A DNA stretch of 23,162 bases. Source: a virus. Below the pieces are notes generated by a model. The model was not told where the DNA came from. It was given only the letters and a program-made list of their open reading frames with translations, and made no database searches. A program made the translations under genes and the position numbers. The stretch lies in the IMG/VR virus record IMGVR_UViG_3300047550_001512, positions 1 through 23,162 of that record, one strand, 5' to 3'. Shown here piece after piece: positions 9,505 through 18,694 of the stretch (the stretch's first letter is position 1; each line of letters begins with the position of its first letter).

Positions 9505-11400
9505 GTGGGGATAGTTCTATCTCCCGATGGGAGAGTTACTGTGGCTGAGAATACCGCTGAGATAGCAAAGCGGGTCATCCTTACAGCAGTAGCTGAAGGA
9601 ATGACCGTAGAACAAGCGGTAGCCTCTGCAGGACGTTCTATGAAGTCCTACGAGTACTACCGCCGTACAGATCCTGCCTTCAAAGATAAGATGGATAGAA
9701 CGAGGCTAGGCCTACGTTCCAAGAACTTTGCAGATACTGAAGCACACGAATTAGACTTTGCTGGCTTTCGCCAGCGCTATCTCCACCAGAAGACCTTTGC
9801 CCACCAGCAGAACCTGGTGGATGTGATAGAAGGACGCAGTCCTTCCTGGCACCACCCCTCTATGAAGTACGAGAAGGGTACCGCTGATAACCGTATCCTA
9901 ATCAATATCCCGCCGAACCACGCCAAGTCCATCACTATCACCGTTGACTATGTCACCTGGAAAGTAGCGGCAAACCCTAACTTTAGAGTCTTGATAGTAT
10001 CCCAGACTCAACAGCTTGCAGCAGACTTCCTCTACGCCATCAAGCAAAGACTTACCCACCCGATGTATGAAGACCTGCAGAGCGCTTACGCGGCAGGCGT
10101 CGGCTTTAACTCCAAGTCTGCATCGTGGCAAGCCACCCGCGTAGTCTTTGGAGATGAACTCCGTGAGTCATCAGAAAAAGACCCCAACATTGAAGCTGTA
10201 GGTATCGGCGGTCAGATTTACGGTAAGCGTGCCGATATGATCATCGTAGATGATGCTGTCACATTAAAGAACGCTAACGAGTTTGAGAAGCAAATCAGAT
10301 GGCTTACCCAAGATGTACGCTCCCGTCTTAACCCGACGGGTAAGTTGGTTGTCATTGGTACCCGCGTTGCTTCGGTAGATTTATATAAAGAACTACGAAA
10401 CCCCGACAGATATCCAGGCGGTTTAGTTCCTTGGACATATCTGGCAATGCCAGCTCTACTTGAGACAGATGAAGACCCCAATAAGTGGGTTACCCTCTGG
10501 CCTTACTCAGATCAACCCTTTGATGGACAAAAAGAAGAAGACAAGACAGAAGAAGACCTCTATCCCCGCTGGCACGGACCGCATCTTTACAACGAACGTC
10601 AAGCGATGGATGCAAGTACCTGGGCTTTGATTTACCAACAGCAGGATGTTTCTGATGATGCCATCTTTGACCCAGTCTGTGTGAAAGGTTCTATTGATGG
10701 AATGCGAAAAGCAGGACGTCTGGTACCTGGCAATCCTGGTCACCCCAAAGACCTCACGGGTTTTAGTTTCGTCTGTGGCCTCGACCCAGCGATGGTCGGA
10801 GATACAGCAGCGGTATGTTACGCAGTTGATCGTCACTCTCATAAAAGGTACATTGTTGACGCTACTAAGATATCGCGTCCTACCCCTGCTCAAATCAGGA
10901 CGCTTATACTCGATTGGACTAATCTTTACAATCCTGCCGAATGGATTGTTGAACGTAATGCTTTTCAGTCCTTCCTTACTCAAGATGAGGGAATTAGATC
11001 CTTCCTTGCTACCAAAGGTGTGATTCTGCGTGAACACCACACAGGAAATAACAAATGGGACTCTGGATTCGGAGTTGCCAGTATGTCCACATTGTTTGGA
11101 ACGAAGCAGCCTGATGGTAAACACCATCGAGATAATCTTATCCATCTTCCTAGCGACCAAACAGAGAATATCAAAGCTCTAATGGAGCAACTTATTACCT
11201 GGTCTCCGACTACCAAAGGTAAGACCGATATGGTAATGGCCCTCTGGTTCTGTGAAATCAGAGCACGTGAGTGGCTCAATCAAGGTTTACATCAGACCCA
11301 CCATATGAAAAACCCATTCTTATCACGCTCAGAACAAAGAAAACGTATGGTTGTCAATATCGACACTCTATTAGCAGAACAGAACAGGACCTTCGTGTGA
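9505..11400 (+). CDS. terL: terminase large subunit
   Basis: A 631-residue packaging motor. The N-terminus (about 32-59, GMTVEQAVASAGRSMKSYEY) looks like a DNA-binding helix-turn-helix. The ATPase has a variant Walker A PPNHAKS (136-142), Walker B MIIVDD (245-250) and the coupling motif VVIGTR (282-287). The nuclease has GLDPA (D427), VERN (E483) and KTDMVMALW (D575). It translocates DNA into the procapsid and cuts it. The start is uncertain: GTG 9505 has no ribosome site, while GTG 9541 has GGGAG seven bases upstream. No small subunit gene is visible next to it; the helix-turn-helix part may partly cover that role. The end overlaps the next gene as GTGA. Confidence 0.93.
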   Translation: MGIVLSPDGRVTVAENTAEIAKRVILTAVAEGMTVEQAVASAGRSMKSYEYYRRTDPAFKDKMDRTRLGLRSKNFADTEAHELDFAGFRQRYLHQKTFAHQQNLVDVIEGRSPSWHHPSMKYEKGTADNRILINIPPNHAKSITITVDYVTWKVAANPNFRVLIVSQTQQLAADFLYAIKQRLTHPMYEDLQSAYAAGVGFNSKSASWQATRVVFGDELRESSEKDPNIEAVGIGGQIYGKRADMIIVDDAVTLKNANEFEKQIRWLTQDVRSRLNPTGKLVVIGTRVASVDLYKELRNPDRYPGGLVPWTYLAMPALLETDEDPNKWVTLWPYSDQPFDGQKEEDKTEEDLYPRWHGPHLYNERQAMDASTWALIYQQQDVSDDAIFDPVCVKGSIDGMRKAGRLVPGNPGHPKDLTGFSFVCGLDPAMVGDTAAVCYAVDRHSHKRYIVDATKISRPTPAQIRTLILDWTNLYNPAEWIVERNAFQSFLTQDEGIRSFLATKGVILREHHTGNNKWDSGFGVASMSTLFGTKQPDGKHHRDNLIHLPSDQTENIKALMEQLITWSPTTKGKTDMVMALWFCEIRAREWLNQGLHQTHHMKNPFLSRSEQRKRMVVNIDTLLAEQNRTFV

Positions 11401-11543
11401 TTAAGAAAGAGAAGCCTGTTAAGACTGCCGAGCAGAAACGTATGGACAAGTTAGTCAAACAGTACATCCCAAAGAATAGAGAAACATTAGCACCAAGAAT
11501 TATTGCTCAGGGTCAACCTGGACCTGGAATGAAGTGGAAGTAG
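11397..11543 (+). CDS. 48-residue basic hypothetical protein
   Basis: The GTG start overlaps the terminase stop as GTGA, with AGGA about six bases upstream, so the longer frame opening at 11271 was not used. The product is lysine-rich (KKEKPVKTAEQKRMDKLVKQ) and ends QGQPGPGMKWK. It sits between terminase and portal, where small head-assembly or packaging helpers are often found. No family is recognised. Confidence 0.62.
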   Translation: MIKKEKPVKTAEQKRMDKLVKQYIPKNRETLAPRIIAQGQPGPGMKWK

Positions 11544-11551
11544 GAGTATAA

Positions 11552-13273
11552 ATGCTCAGCACGAAAGAAGTAATAGCGAAGGTAACACGCCTTCAGACTA
11601 AGTACGCCAAACGCGACCAGCGTATGCGTGACGTTCTTTCCGTGCGTCAGGGCGATATTGCACGAGTATTTCCTGCAATGTTCTCAGAAGACTACCCCAA
11701 GCCTCTCGTTGCTAACTTTATCGACGTAGCTGCAAAAGACTTAGCAGAAGCAATGGCACCTATGCCATCGTTTAACTGCTCTGCTACCAATATGGTCTCT
11801 GACTCTGCACGCAAAGCAGCAGATACAAGAACCCGTATTGCAGGCCATTACGTCTCTTCATCAGAGTTACAGATTCAAATGTATGCTGGAGCAGACTGGT
11901 TTAACACCTACGGAATGCTACCTGCCATCGTTGAGATGGATTATGAGACCAATAACCCGAAGATCAGATTGCTTAACCCCTTCGGTGTCTATCCAGAAAT
12001 CGATAGATTCGGCAGAACTATCTCATTAACACAGATTGTACAGACCGACGCAGAGTCTTTAGCAGCGCAATATCCAGAGTTCTTCAATCAAATCGTAGGT
12101 AATAACTACGCACAAGGCTCACCGCTGCTATCGTTGGTTCGTTATCACGACAAAGACCAAGACTTAATCTTCCTACCAGAGCGTCAGAACCTTGTCCTTG
12201 CTAATACTCCTAACCCAACAGGTCGTTGCCTAGCATCTGTTGCAGTTCGTCCATCTATCGATGGGGAAGCACGTGGTCAATTCGATGATGTGCTAGCAGT
12301 ACAGCTCGCTAGAGCACGCTTTGCAGTATTGCAGATTCAAGCAGCAGAGAAATCCATCCAAGCACCGATTGCTATTCCGCAAGATGTGCAAGAACTTGCC
12401 CTTGGTCCCGATTCAATTATGCGCTCTGCTAACCCACAGGCTATCCGCCGTGTACCACTAGAGCTTCCTAATGGTGTATTTACCGAATCTGGCGTACTAG
12501 AGCGCGAACTTCGTATGGGTTCACGCTATCCAGAGACCCGCAGTGGTGATATCTCAGCATCAGTCATTACAGGACGAGGCGTACAAGCCTTGCAAGCAGG
12601 CTTTGATACCCAGATCCGTGCAGCACAAGCGCAGTTTGCTCGTCTCTTTACTGAACTTGTATCAATGTGCTTTGAGGTAGACGAGAAAATCTTTGGCAAT
12701 ATGACCAAAGAAATCAAGGGTATCGATGACGGTACTCCGTTTAATATGAAGTATGTACCATCTAAAGCCATCAATGGCGAATATGGTGTAGATGTCCGTT
12801 ACGGCATTATGTCTGGTATGGATCCTAACCGCGCCATCATTGCATTGCTACAGATGCGAAGCGATAAGTTGGTATCACGTGACTATGTACGACGCGAAAT
12901 CCCGATGGAGCTCAATGTTACCCAAGAAGAACAACGTATTGACATTGAAGAGATGCGCGATTCTCTTCGTGTTGCTGTTGCTCAGTACGCTCAGGCCATT
13001 CCAGCACTTGCAGCCCAAGGTCAAAATCCTTCTGAGATTATTGGAAGAATTGCTGCAGTCATACAAGGTCGTCAAAAGGGTCTCCAACTCGAAACGATAG
13101 TTGAAAAGGCTTTTGCTCCAGAACCACAACCTGAAATTCCAGCGGCAGGTATGGCCCCCGTTCCTGCCTCGCAGCCAACTCCAGAACAAATGGGTGCGGC
13201 CCCTGCTGCTGGACCACAAGTTCCGCAAGGAAGACCCGATATCGCAACGTTGCTTGCGTCTATTGCAGGCTAA
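11552..13273 (+). CDS. portal protein
   Basis: A 573-residue protein directly after terminase, in the usual portal position. It opens with a helical segment, then PLVANFIDVAAKDLAEAMAP; the middle has beta-rich stem and wing parts (PKIRLLNPFGVYPEIDRFGR). The helical C-terminal half (SVITGRGVQALQAGFDTQIR) fits the portal crown and stem helices. The last 60 residues are Pro, Ala and Gln rich. It would form the dodecameric ring through which DNA enters. TAGGAG lies eight bases before the ATG. Assignment rests on position, length and pattern. Confidence 0.82.
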   Translation: MLSTKEVIAKVTRLQTKYAKRDQRMRDVLSVRQGDIARVFPAMFSEDYPKPLVANFIDVAAKDLAEAMAPMPSFNCSATNMVSDSARKAADTRTRIAGHYVSSSELQIQMYAGADWFNTYGMLPAIVEMDYETNNPKIRLLNPFGVYPEIDRFGRTISLTQIVQTDAESLAAQYPEFFNQIVGNNYAQGSPLLSLVRYHDKDQDLIFLPERQNLVLANTPNPTGRCLASVAVRPSIDGEARGQFDDVLAVQLARARFAVLQIQAAEKSIQAPIAIPQDVQELALGPDSIMRSANPQAIRRVPLELPNGVFTESGVLERELRMGSRYPETRSGDISASVITGRGVQALQAGFDTQIRAAQAQFARLFTELVSMCFEVDEKIFGNMTKEIKGIDDGTPFNMKYVPSKAINGEYGVDVRYGIMSGMDPNRAIIALLQMRSDKLVSRDYVRREIPMELNVTQEEQRIDIEEMRDSLRVAVAQYAQAIPALAAQGQNPSEIIGRIAAVIQGRQKGLQLETIVEKAFAPEPQPEIPAAGMAPVPASQPTPEQMGAAPAAGPQVPQGRPDIATLLASIAG

Positions 13274-13285
13274 GGAGGTGCAACA

Positions 13286-13426
13286 ATGAAACCAAAGGCA
13301 GCAAAGCCAGCAAAGGCTGTAGCAGCAAAACCACTTATGGGAAAGAAGGATACTTCTAAGCCAGCAGGACCAGGCAAAGTAGTATTCCCTTACACCCCAG
13401 CAGGTCGTAAAGGCAAGAAGAAGTAG
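13286..13426 (+). CDS. 46-residue lysine/alanine-rich protein
   Basis: AAGGAGG lies about nine bases before the ATG. The product is almost only Lys, Ala, Pro and Gly (MKPKAAKPAKAVAAKPLMGK, ending GRKGKKK) with a short VVFPYTPAG patch. Such highly basic short proteins in head operons may bind DNA or neutralise charge in the capsid. Function is unknown. Confidence 0.62.
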   Translation: MKPKAAKPAKAVAAKPLMGKKDTSKPAGPGKVVFPYTPAGRKGKKK

Positions 13427-13447
13427 TTTTAATCGAGAGGACAGAGC

Positions 13448-13666
13448 GTGCAACAAGATCCTGATTATGTACCACGCTCTGTTCGTCTCGCTGACATTTT
13501 AGTAGTATTTGCAGGATTCTTTCACAACTTAGTGGCAGCACTTCACACATTCGCTGAAGAAATACTTGATGTAGCCACATATAACGCAATTAGAAATGCT
13601 CAAGTTAATAAGGCTTGGGAACAGTTCGCACAAGATTTAGAAACGATGGAGGATAACAATGGCTAG
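13448..13666 (+). CDS. hypothetical protein (72 aa) with a hydrophobic helix
   Basis: The GTG start has GAGAGGA about eight bases upstream. Residues 12-38 (VRLADILVVFAGFFHNLVAA) form a hydrophobic, possibly membrane-associated or buried helix. The rest is helical and polar (AIRNAQVNKAWEQFAQDLET). It overlaps the next gene by eight bases. No family is recognised. Confidence 0.65.
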   Translation: MQQDPDYVPRSVRLADILVVFAGFFHNLVAALHTFAEEILDVATYNAIRNAQVNKAWEQFAQDLETMEDNNG

Positions 13667-14090
13667 AGGCCCACTTGCAGGTGCATCAGGCCCAGGCAAG
13701 TTCTCCAAGAGAACCGATATGAGATTACCTTCTGAAAGTTATGGCGAAGGTGTTGAGACGGCTGCATTGCAGTCTAGTGCTCCACTTGCTAAAACTCCCA
13801 ACGTGCAACCAATGTCACGCTCTGCTATGGGTATGGCCCCTTCACAAACACCTGTGACGCCACTATATGCACCAACTCAGCGCCCCGATGAACCCATTAC
13901 TGCTGGTATCGCAATGGGCGAAGGCCCAGGACCAGAGGTCCTTGGTATGAATAACATTCAACCAGAAGATGACACTAACTTCCGAGCTACTATGCTGGAG
14001 TATATGCCAGTATTAAATTACATTGCTGGCCTACCTAGCACATCGCCTGAAACACGCAAAGCTCTTAGACAGCTAAGGGATAATCTGTGA
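13659..14090 (+). CDS. hypothetical virion-operon protein (143 aa), low-complexity
   Basis: GGAGG lies six bases before the ATG. The N-terminus is Gly/Ala/Pro rich (MARGPLAGASGPGKFSKRTD), the middle is Pro/Ser/Thr rich, and only the end (ATMLEYMPVLNYIAGLPSTS, ETRKALRQLRDNL) looks folded. It sits between portal and the giant protein and is coupled to the latter by a GTGA overlap. It may be a head or connector accessory protein; function is unknown. Confidence 0.68.
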   Translation: MARGPLAGASGPGKFSKRTDMRLPSESYGEGVETAALQSSAPLAKTPNVQPMSRSAMGMAPSQTPVTPLYAPTQRPDEPITAGIAMGEGPGPEVLGMNNIQPEDDTNFRATMLEYMPVLNYIAGLPSTSPETRKALRQLRDNL

Positions 14091-17000
14091 GTATATGGAA
14101 CAGAATTGGTGATGTAGCTACAACTGCAGCAAAGAATGCTGTTAAGTTTGGCGGAGAGATAGTTGGATCAGCCAAAGGTGTAGCACGTTTTGCGTGGGAT
14201 GTAGGCACAGCGCCATTTAATGATGCTGACCAATACAACGGTTTTGTACAGCCATTCAAGACTGCTGCCGCAAAAGAGGGTAAGAACATAGTTAAACCAT
14301 ACGCTTCGGCGGGTGGAGCTGTAATGAAGGTTCCTGGTGTTCAACCAGCCCTTGAGCGTATCAATAACATTAACCGCGAGTATATCCGTGAGCCATTGAC
14401 TACATTTGCCCTAGTTCAAGGCGATCTAAACTCAGGTCGTATTGATGCTATGGATTATTTTGATCCTAATGTCTGGCGTAAAGCCTATACAGGAGCACAA
14501 GATATTTCTTTTGGACAAGCATTTGTCGGTTCTTTCCGTAGTGCCTATGATCCAAAGTTCAACATTTATGACCCACGTGAGCGTGAAGCAGCTTTCAAGA
14601 AGAGCGCTTGGGGTAAAGCCCTATCAGGTGGAACAGACCTTGTAACACAATTCTTCGGAGATGTGACTCTTGTTGGCGCAAAAGTAGGCGCAGCGGTCAA
14701 AGCAAGCAAATTAGGCGTTGGTAAGTTAAACAATGCAGATACCGTAGCAAAAGCAGCAGAAGAGATTACTAAGGCTCAATACGGTGAAATAAATAGATTT
14801 TCTAAGGTAATTGATGACTTTACCGCTAATGATTCAGTCTATGCGCTTAATCATCCTATGGTTAAGTCCTCATCACAGCCAGGATTGCTAGCACACCTAC
14901 TTGGAGACTCAGTAGACAAGGACGAGACAGCCCTTATTCTACGTAGTGCCCTAGGTGATCCTGCAGCTATGGATGAACTTAAGCTACAAAGAGCCTACAT
15001 CACTGATGCTTTAGAGACTGCTCGTGGTGAATTAGGTGCAGTAGAAGAATATAAATTATTTGCAGCACCAGACGGCTCTGGGATGATTCCATTCCTTAAC
15101 GAATCCAAGCCAGTTATTGATGAAGCTAAAGCAAACTACGCTTCATTGGCTGAGAGCGATAAGTATTTCGCTAAACTTATGCAACTTGGTGAGTCTGGCG
15201 GTACGTTAACTCGTACAACTGGTGTTCTATCTCGTGGTATTGAGAACTTTGTTGCTGAATCTCGTGCGGTTAAGTTCTATGATCGCAAGGTTGGTAGCGC
15301 AAAGGTAGAGGTTTTTCAACCTACTCCATTCCATCGGCTGTATCAGAAAATATCGTGGGCAGCAGGAGAGCGTCCAGCAGGTATTGTGGACTTTAATGAC
15401 CCAGATTCCTACAAAGAAATCATTGCTAACGTAAGCAGACTTGAGAAAATTCTTGATCTTACTCCAGAACAGAGTAAAGGTTTGCTGGATAACTACATCG
15501 CAGCGGCAACTCCAGAGTCGCGCTCTATCGCTACGCTCAATTTAGAGAACTTTGCAGTCCGTGAGATTTCAAAGAAGTACCCAGGTATTGATGAAAAAAT
15601 CGCAACCAGAATCTACAATAACTACAAGAGAGCTCGTACCTCAGCACTGAAGTCAATTCAGGACAATGGATTTATGGTTGACCTCGATGGTTCAATCATT
15701 AAGGTGCAGCAACTTGAATCACAGAGTGCGAACTACTTGCCTCTAATGGATTTTGATTTATTTAATAACCTACTTAAGCGTAATTCATCCACAGTTCGCG
15801 CTGTTGCTGGAGCAACTGTAGATACAACCCTATCTACTCTTGACACTTTACAGGATATGTTCAAGGCTGGTGCTTTGCTTCGCCTTGGTTACACTCAGCG
15901 TAACGCGATTGACTCACAACTTCGCATCGCTGCAGCCGTCGGAGCATTTGCCACCCTGCGTCACGTAGGTCCTGGCATTAAAAACTTTATCAACAACACT
16001 GTTGCAGTTCCATCGCGTTTTGTAGATCGCTATCGCCCAGTAGAAGCAGGTCTAACTGTAGCCCGTTTGCGTCAGGCAAACGAAGGTGTTGTTAATGAAC
16101 TCAATGTTCTCAAGAAGCAGATTAGCGAACTAGAGGCTAAGGCTTCCCTTAACGCAGATGATTTAGATTTAGCTGGTGAATTAAGTACAGCCAAGATGCT
16201 GTATGACGAGAAGATTGCCGTCTATAATCATTACTCAGATGTTCTAAACCGTAACCAGAATCTTAAACCAAAGCAACGCATCGGAACTGGAGCCTATGAG
16301 GTAGTAACCTCAGATGGTCAGAAGTATATTCTTGATGATGCTTTCGGTGGTCCTCTTGGCGATATGTTCCGCCGTATTGCCTCATCTGGTAACTCATTTG
16401 AGCGTATGGTTGATACTAATACCGATATGTACATCCGCAAGATGGCATCTAAAGGTATCGGAGCTATCCGTCCAACAGACCCAGCATACTTTGAACAGTG
16501 GGCTCAAACGTTACGTCAACAGTTTGGCAACTCAAAGGTAGTCCAGAAACTTGCTGCTGGTGAGACAATTGATGATATTGCTAAATGGTTACGCAGTTCA
16601 ACAGATGGACGCGACCTACGTCGTAGAATATCGCTAGAGTCAGACCAGTCTGTTGAATACGTAACTCGTATTAGCAACTTCTTTGACCAATACCTACCTG
16701 TGACATCAGGACTTCGTCCTAAACTCAAAGAGATTACTCCCGAAGACCTACGGTCTACCTTCAAAGACCCAACTGATTTGCCAATTATCCACGGTCACGT
16801 ACTTGAAGAAACATTCTTTAATGCTTCCGATGGTAAAGCGAAGAAGGTTATCAACGGTTTATTCAAACTTCTTGGTACCTTGCCTGAAGATACTTGGGCT
16901 CGTAATCCACTGTATATCTATTTCTACCGCGAAGAGGCTCGTCGTCGCCTAGATATTATGGCTGGTCTTAAGAAAGACCGCTTGACTACAGCAGAACAAG

Positions 17001-18694
17001 AAGCCTTAATGATGGCATCTCACAAGATGGCAGTTCGTCAGATGAAAGGCGTGCTGTTTAATATCGAGCGCAAGACAAACCTTGCCGCTGCTATGAAGTT
17101 TATTAGCCCATTCTTCTCAGCACAAGAGAACTCCTATAAGACTTGGCTAAAACTAGCAGCAGCAAACCCCGCTATTGTTAATCGTGGTTACCTTGTATGG
17201 AACGCTCCTAACCAAGCAGGCCTTGTCACAGACTTTGAAGGTAATCAGATACCAGCAGGAGAAACATCTGGTAATGATATTATCTGGGTAAGCCTACCTA
17301 AAGGTATTACAAAGATTCCTGGACTCAACTCTTTGACTGAAATGGGTATTCCAAAGGGATCGCTAGATATCCTGTTCCAAGGTGGCTTAGATGTTCTGTA
17401 TATGAAGGGCAACCCCAATGTATTTAGCGATATCTTCCCCGTTGGTCCATATGTTGCTATTCCAGCTTCAGAGATTGTCAAGCGTCAACCTTCATTAGAA
17501 GAAGCATTTAGATGGTCTCTACCATTTGGTCCAGCAAAGAACGCTGCAGAAGCATTGCTTCCTACTTGGTTCAAGAGACTTCAGACCCGTCAGGCTGGTC
17601 AAGATGATCCTCAGTTTGCTAGAACCTATCAGTTGATTTGGACTACAGAACAACAAAGAGCAAAGCGTAACGGCAGACCGCCAGTATCTCCAGAGAAGAT
17701 TCTTAAGATGACAAAGGATTACTGGAGTATGCGTACTGCAGCTAACCTGATTATGCCGTTTGCTCCGCAATTTAATAGCCCTTACAAGTATTACCTTGAT
17801 AAGGCTAGAGAATATCGCAGACTGTATGGCATCAATGCCGATGCTCAATTTCTTAAAGATTATCCAGACTTCTTTGACTTTACTACTACGTTGTCTTTTA
17901 ACCCAACAGGTGTTCAATCATCCGTTGCTGCGGTAGACAATATCAAGAAGTACCCAGAACTTATCAGTAAACTGGCTAAAATTGAGCCAAAGTTGGTAGG
18001 AACTGTAGCCAATGACTTCTCAGGATATGAGTTTTCTCAAGCCTCTTATGACTATCTGTATGGCAAAAGAATTTCACCAGACTCGCCACAGAAGTTTTTA
18101 TCAGCACAAAGCCCTGCAGAGGCTCAGAAGAAAACAGATGCTGAAAAGGGATGGATTATCTATAACCAAGTTATGGATGCTATTGATAATGAACTTCAGG
18201 ATAGAGGACTTACCTCAACACAACAGACAGGTGCTGAGGATTTGGCTGCTATCAAAGCTGCAGTTATTACAAAACTGTCTCGGCAGACCGACGAGGATGG
18301 TAATCCAATCCTAGATCCTAAGTCTGGGCAATTTATTCAGACCGCTTGGAGTGATGACTATCTAGATTCAGACGGATCCAAGACTAACCGAGTAATCCTT
18401 GGTCTATCAACTATAACAAGTGATGAAAAGTTTATGAAGGCTAATAAGAAGAATCCTACTTGGAAAACTATTTCGGCCTACCTTGACTTTCGAAAGATTA
18501 TGGCTCAAGAACTTATTGCTAGAGATGTAAAGTCAATCACAGCAAAATCTAATTTAGACCTTAAAATCATATACGACACTGTAGTAAATAAGTTCAAACA
18601 AGATGACAAACTTGGATTTGCTTATGTCTATGACAGATTCCTGTCACAGGATTTGGTTATAGATAAGTACCTAACTCCGAAGGAGAGTAAGTAA
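14087..18694 (+). CDS. giant virion-associated protein (1535 aa), possible internal/ejection protein
   Basis: The longest gene in the window. The GTG start overlaps the previous stop and has AAGGG upstream. The protein is largely helical. Segments worth noting are LLRLGYTQRNAIDSQLRIAA at about 600-620, a charged coiled-coil-like stretch at about 665-720 (NELNVLKKQISELEAKASLN), and KFISPFFSAQENSYKTWLKL at about 1005-1025, which is amphipathic. No catalytic motif stands out. A protein this long between portal and scaffold is unusual and suggests an internal virion protein ejected with DNA. It ends coupled (TAATG) to the next gene. Function is inferred from place and size only. Confidence 0.78.
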   Translation: MSIWNRIGDVATTAAKNAVKFGGEIVGSAKGVARFAWDVGTAPFNDADQYNGFVQPFKTAAAKEGKNIVKPYASAGGAVMKVPGVQPALERINNINREYIREPLTTFALVQGDLNSGRIDAMDYFDPNVWRKAYTGAQDISFGQAFVGSFRSAYDPKFNIYDPREREAAFKKSAWGKALSGGTDLVTQFFGDVTLVGAKVGAAVKASKLGVGKLNNADTVAKAAEEITKAQYGEINRFSKVIDDFTANDSVYALNHPMVKSSSQPGLLAHLLGDSVDKDETALILRSALGDPAAMDELKLQRAYITDALETARGELGAVEEYKLFAAPDGSGMIPFLNESKPVIDEAKANYASLAESDKYFAKLMQLGESGGTLTRTTGVLSRGIENFVAESRAVKFYDRKVGSAKVEVFQPTPFHRLYQKISWAAGERPAGIVDFNDPDSYKEIIANVSRLEKILDLTPEQSKGLLDNYIAAATPESRSIATLNLENFAVREISKKYPGIDEKIATRIYNNYKRARTSALKSIQDNGFMVDLDGSIIKVQQLESQSANYLPLMDFDLFNNLLKRNSSTVRAVAGATVDTTLSTLDTLQDMFKAGALLRLGYTQRNAIDSQLRIAAAVGAFATLRHVGPGIKNFINNTVAVPSRFVDRYRPVEAGLTVARLRQANEGVVNELNVLKKQISELEAKASLNADDLDLAGELSTAKMLYDEKIAVYNHYSDVLNRNQNLKPKQRIGTGAYEVVTSDGQKYILDDAFGGPLGDMFRRIASSGNSFERMVDTNTDMYIRKMASKGIGAIRPTDPAYFEQWAQTLRQQFGNSKVVQKLAAGETIDDIAKWLRSSTDGRDLRRRISLESDQSVEYVTRISNFFDQYLPVTSGLRPKLKEITPEDLRSTFKDPTDLPIIHGHVLEETFFNASDGKAKKVINGLFKLLGTLPEDTWARNPLYIYFYREEARRRLDIMAGLKKDRLTTAEQEALMMASHKMAVRQMKGVLFNIERKTNLAAAMKFISPFFSAQENSYKTWLKLAAANPAIVNRGYLVWNAPNQAGLVTDFEGNQIPAGETSGNDIIWVSLPKGITKIPGLNSLTEMGIPKGSLDILFQGGLDVLYMKGNPNVFSDIFPVGPYVAIPASEIVKRQPSLEEAFRWSLPFGPAKNAAEALLPTWFKRLQTRQAGQDDPQFARTYQLIWTTEQQRAKRNGRPPVSPEKILKMTKDYWSMRTAANLIMPFAPQFNSPYKYYLDKAREYRRLYGINADAQFLKDYPDFFDFTTTLSFNPTGVQSSVAAVDNIKKYPELISKLAKIEPKLVGTVANDFSGYEFSQASYDYLYGKRISPDSPQKFLSAQSPAEAQKKTDAEKGWIIYNQVMDAIDNELQDRGLTSTQQTGAEDLAAIKAAVITKLSRQTDEDGNPILDPKSGQFIQTAWSDDYLDSDGSKTNRVILGLSTITSDEKFMKANKKNPTWKTISAYLDFRKIMAQELIARDVKSITAKSNLDLKIIYDTVVNKFKQDDKLGFAYVYDRFLSQDLVIDKYLTPKESK

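Noticed and set aside
10507-11160. 217-codon frame on the - strand inside terminase
   Set aside because: It lies wholly antisense to the terminase gene, has no ribosome site or recognisable motif, and its composition mirrors the real gene.
12875-13456. 193-codon - strand frame antisense to the end of portal
   Set aside because: It is rich in Cys, Trp, Leu and Ser, as expected from reading Gln/Ala/Pro codons backwards, and there is no start context.
17519-17917. 132-codon - strand frame inside the giant virion gene
   Set aside because: It is a shadow of the long + strand gene with no start signal or domain.
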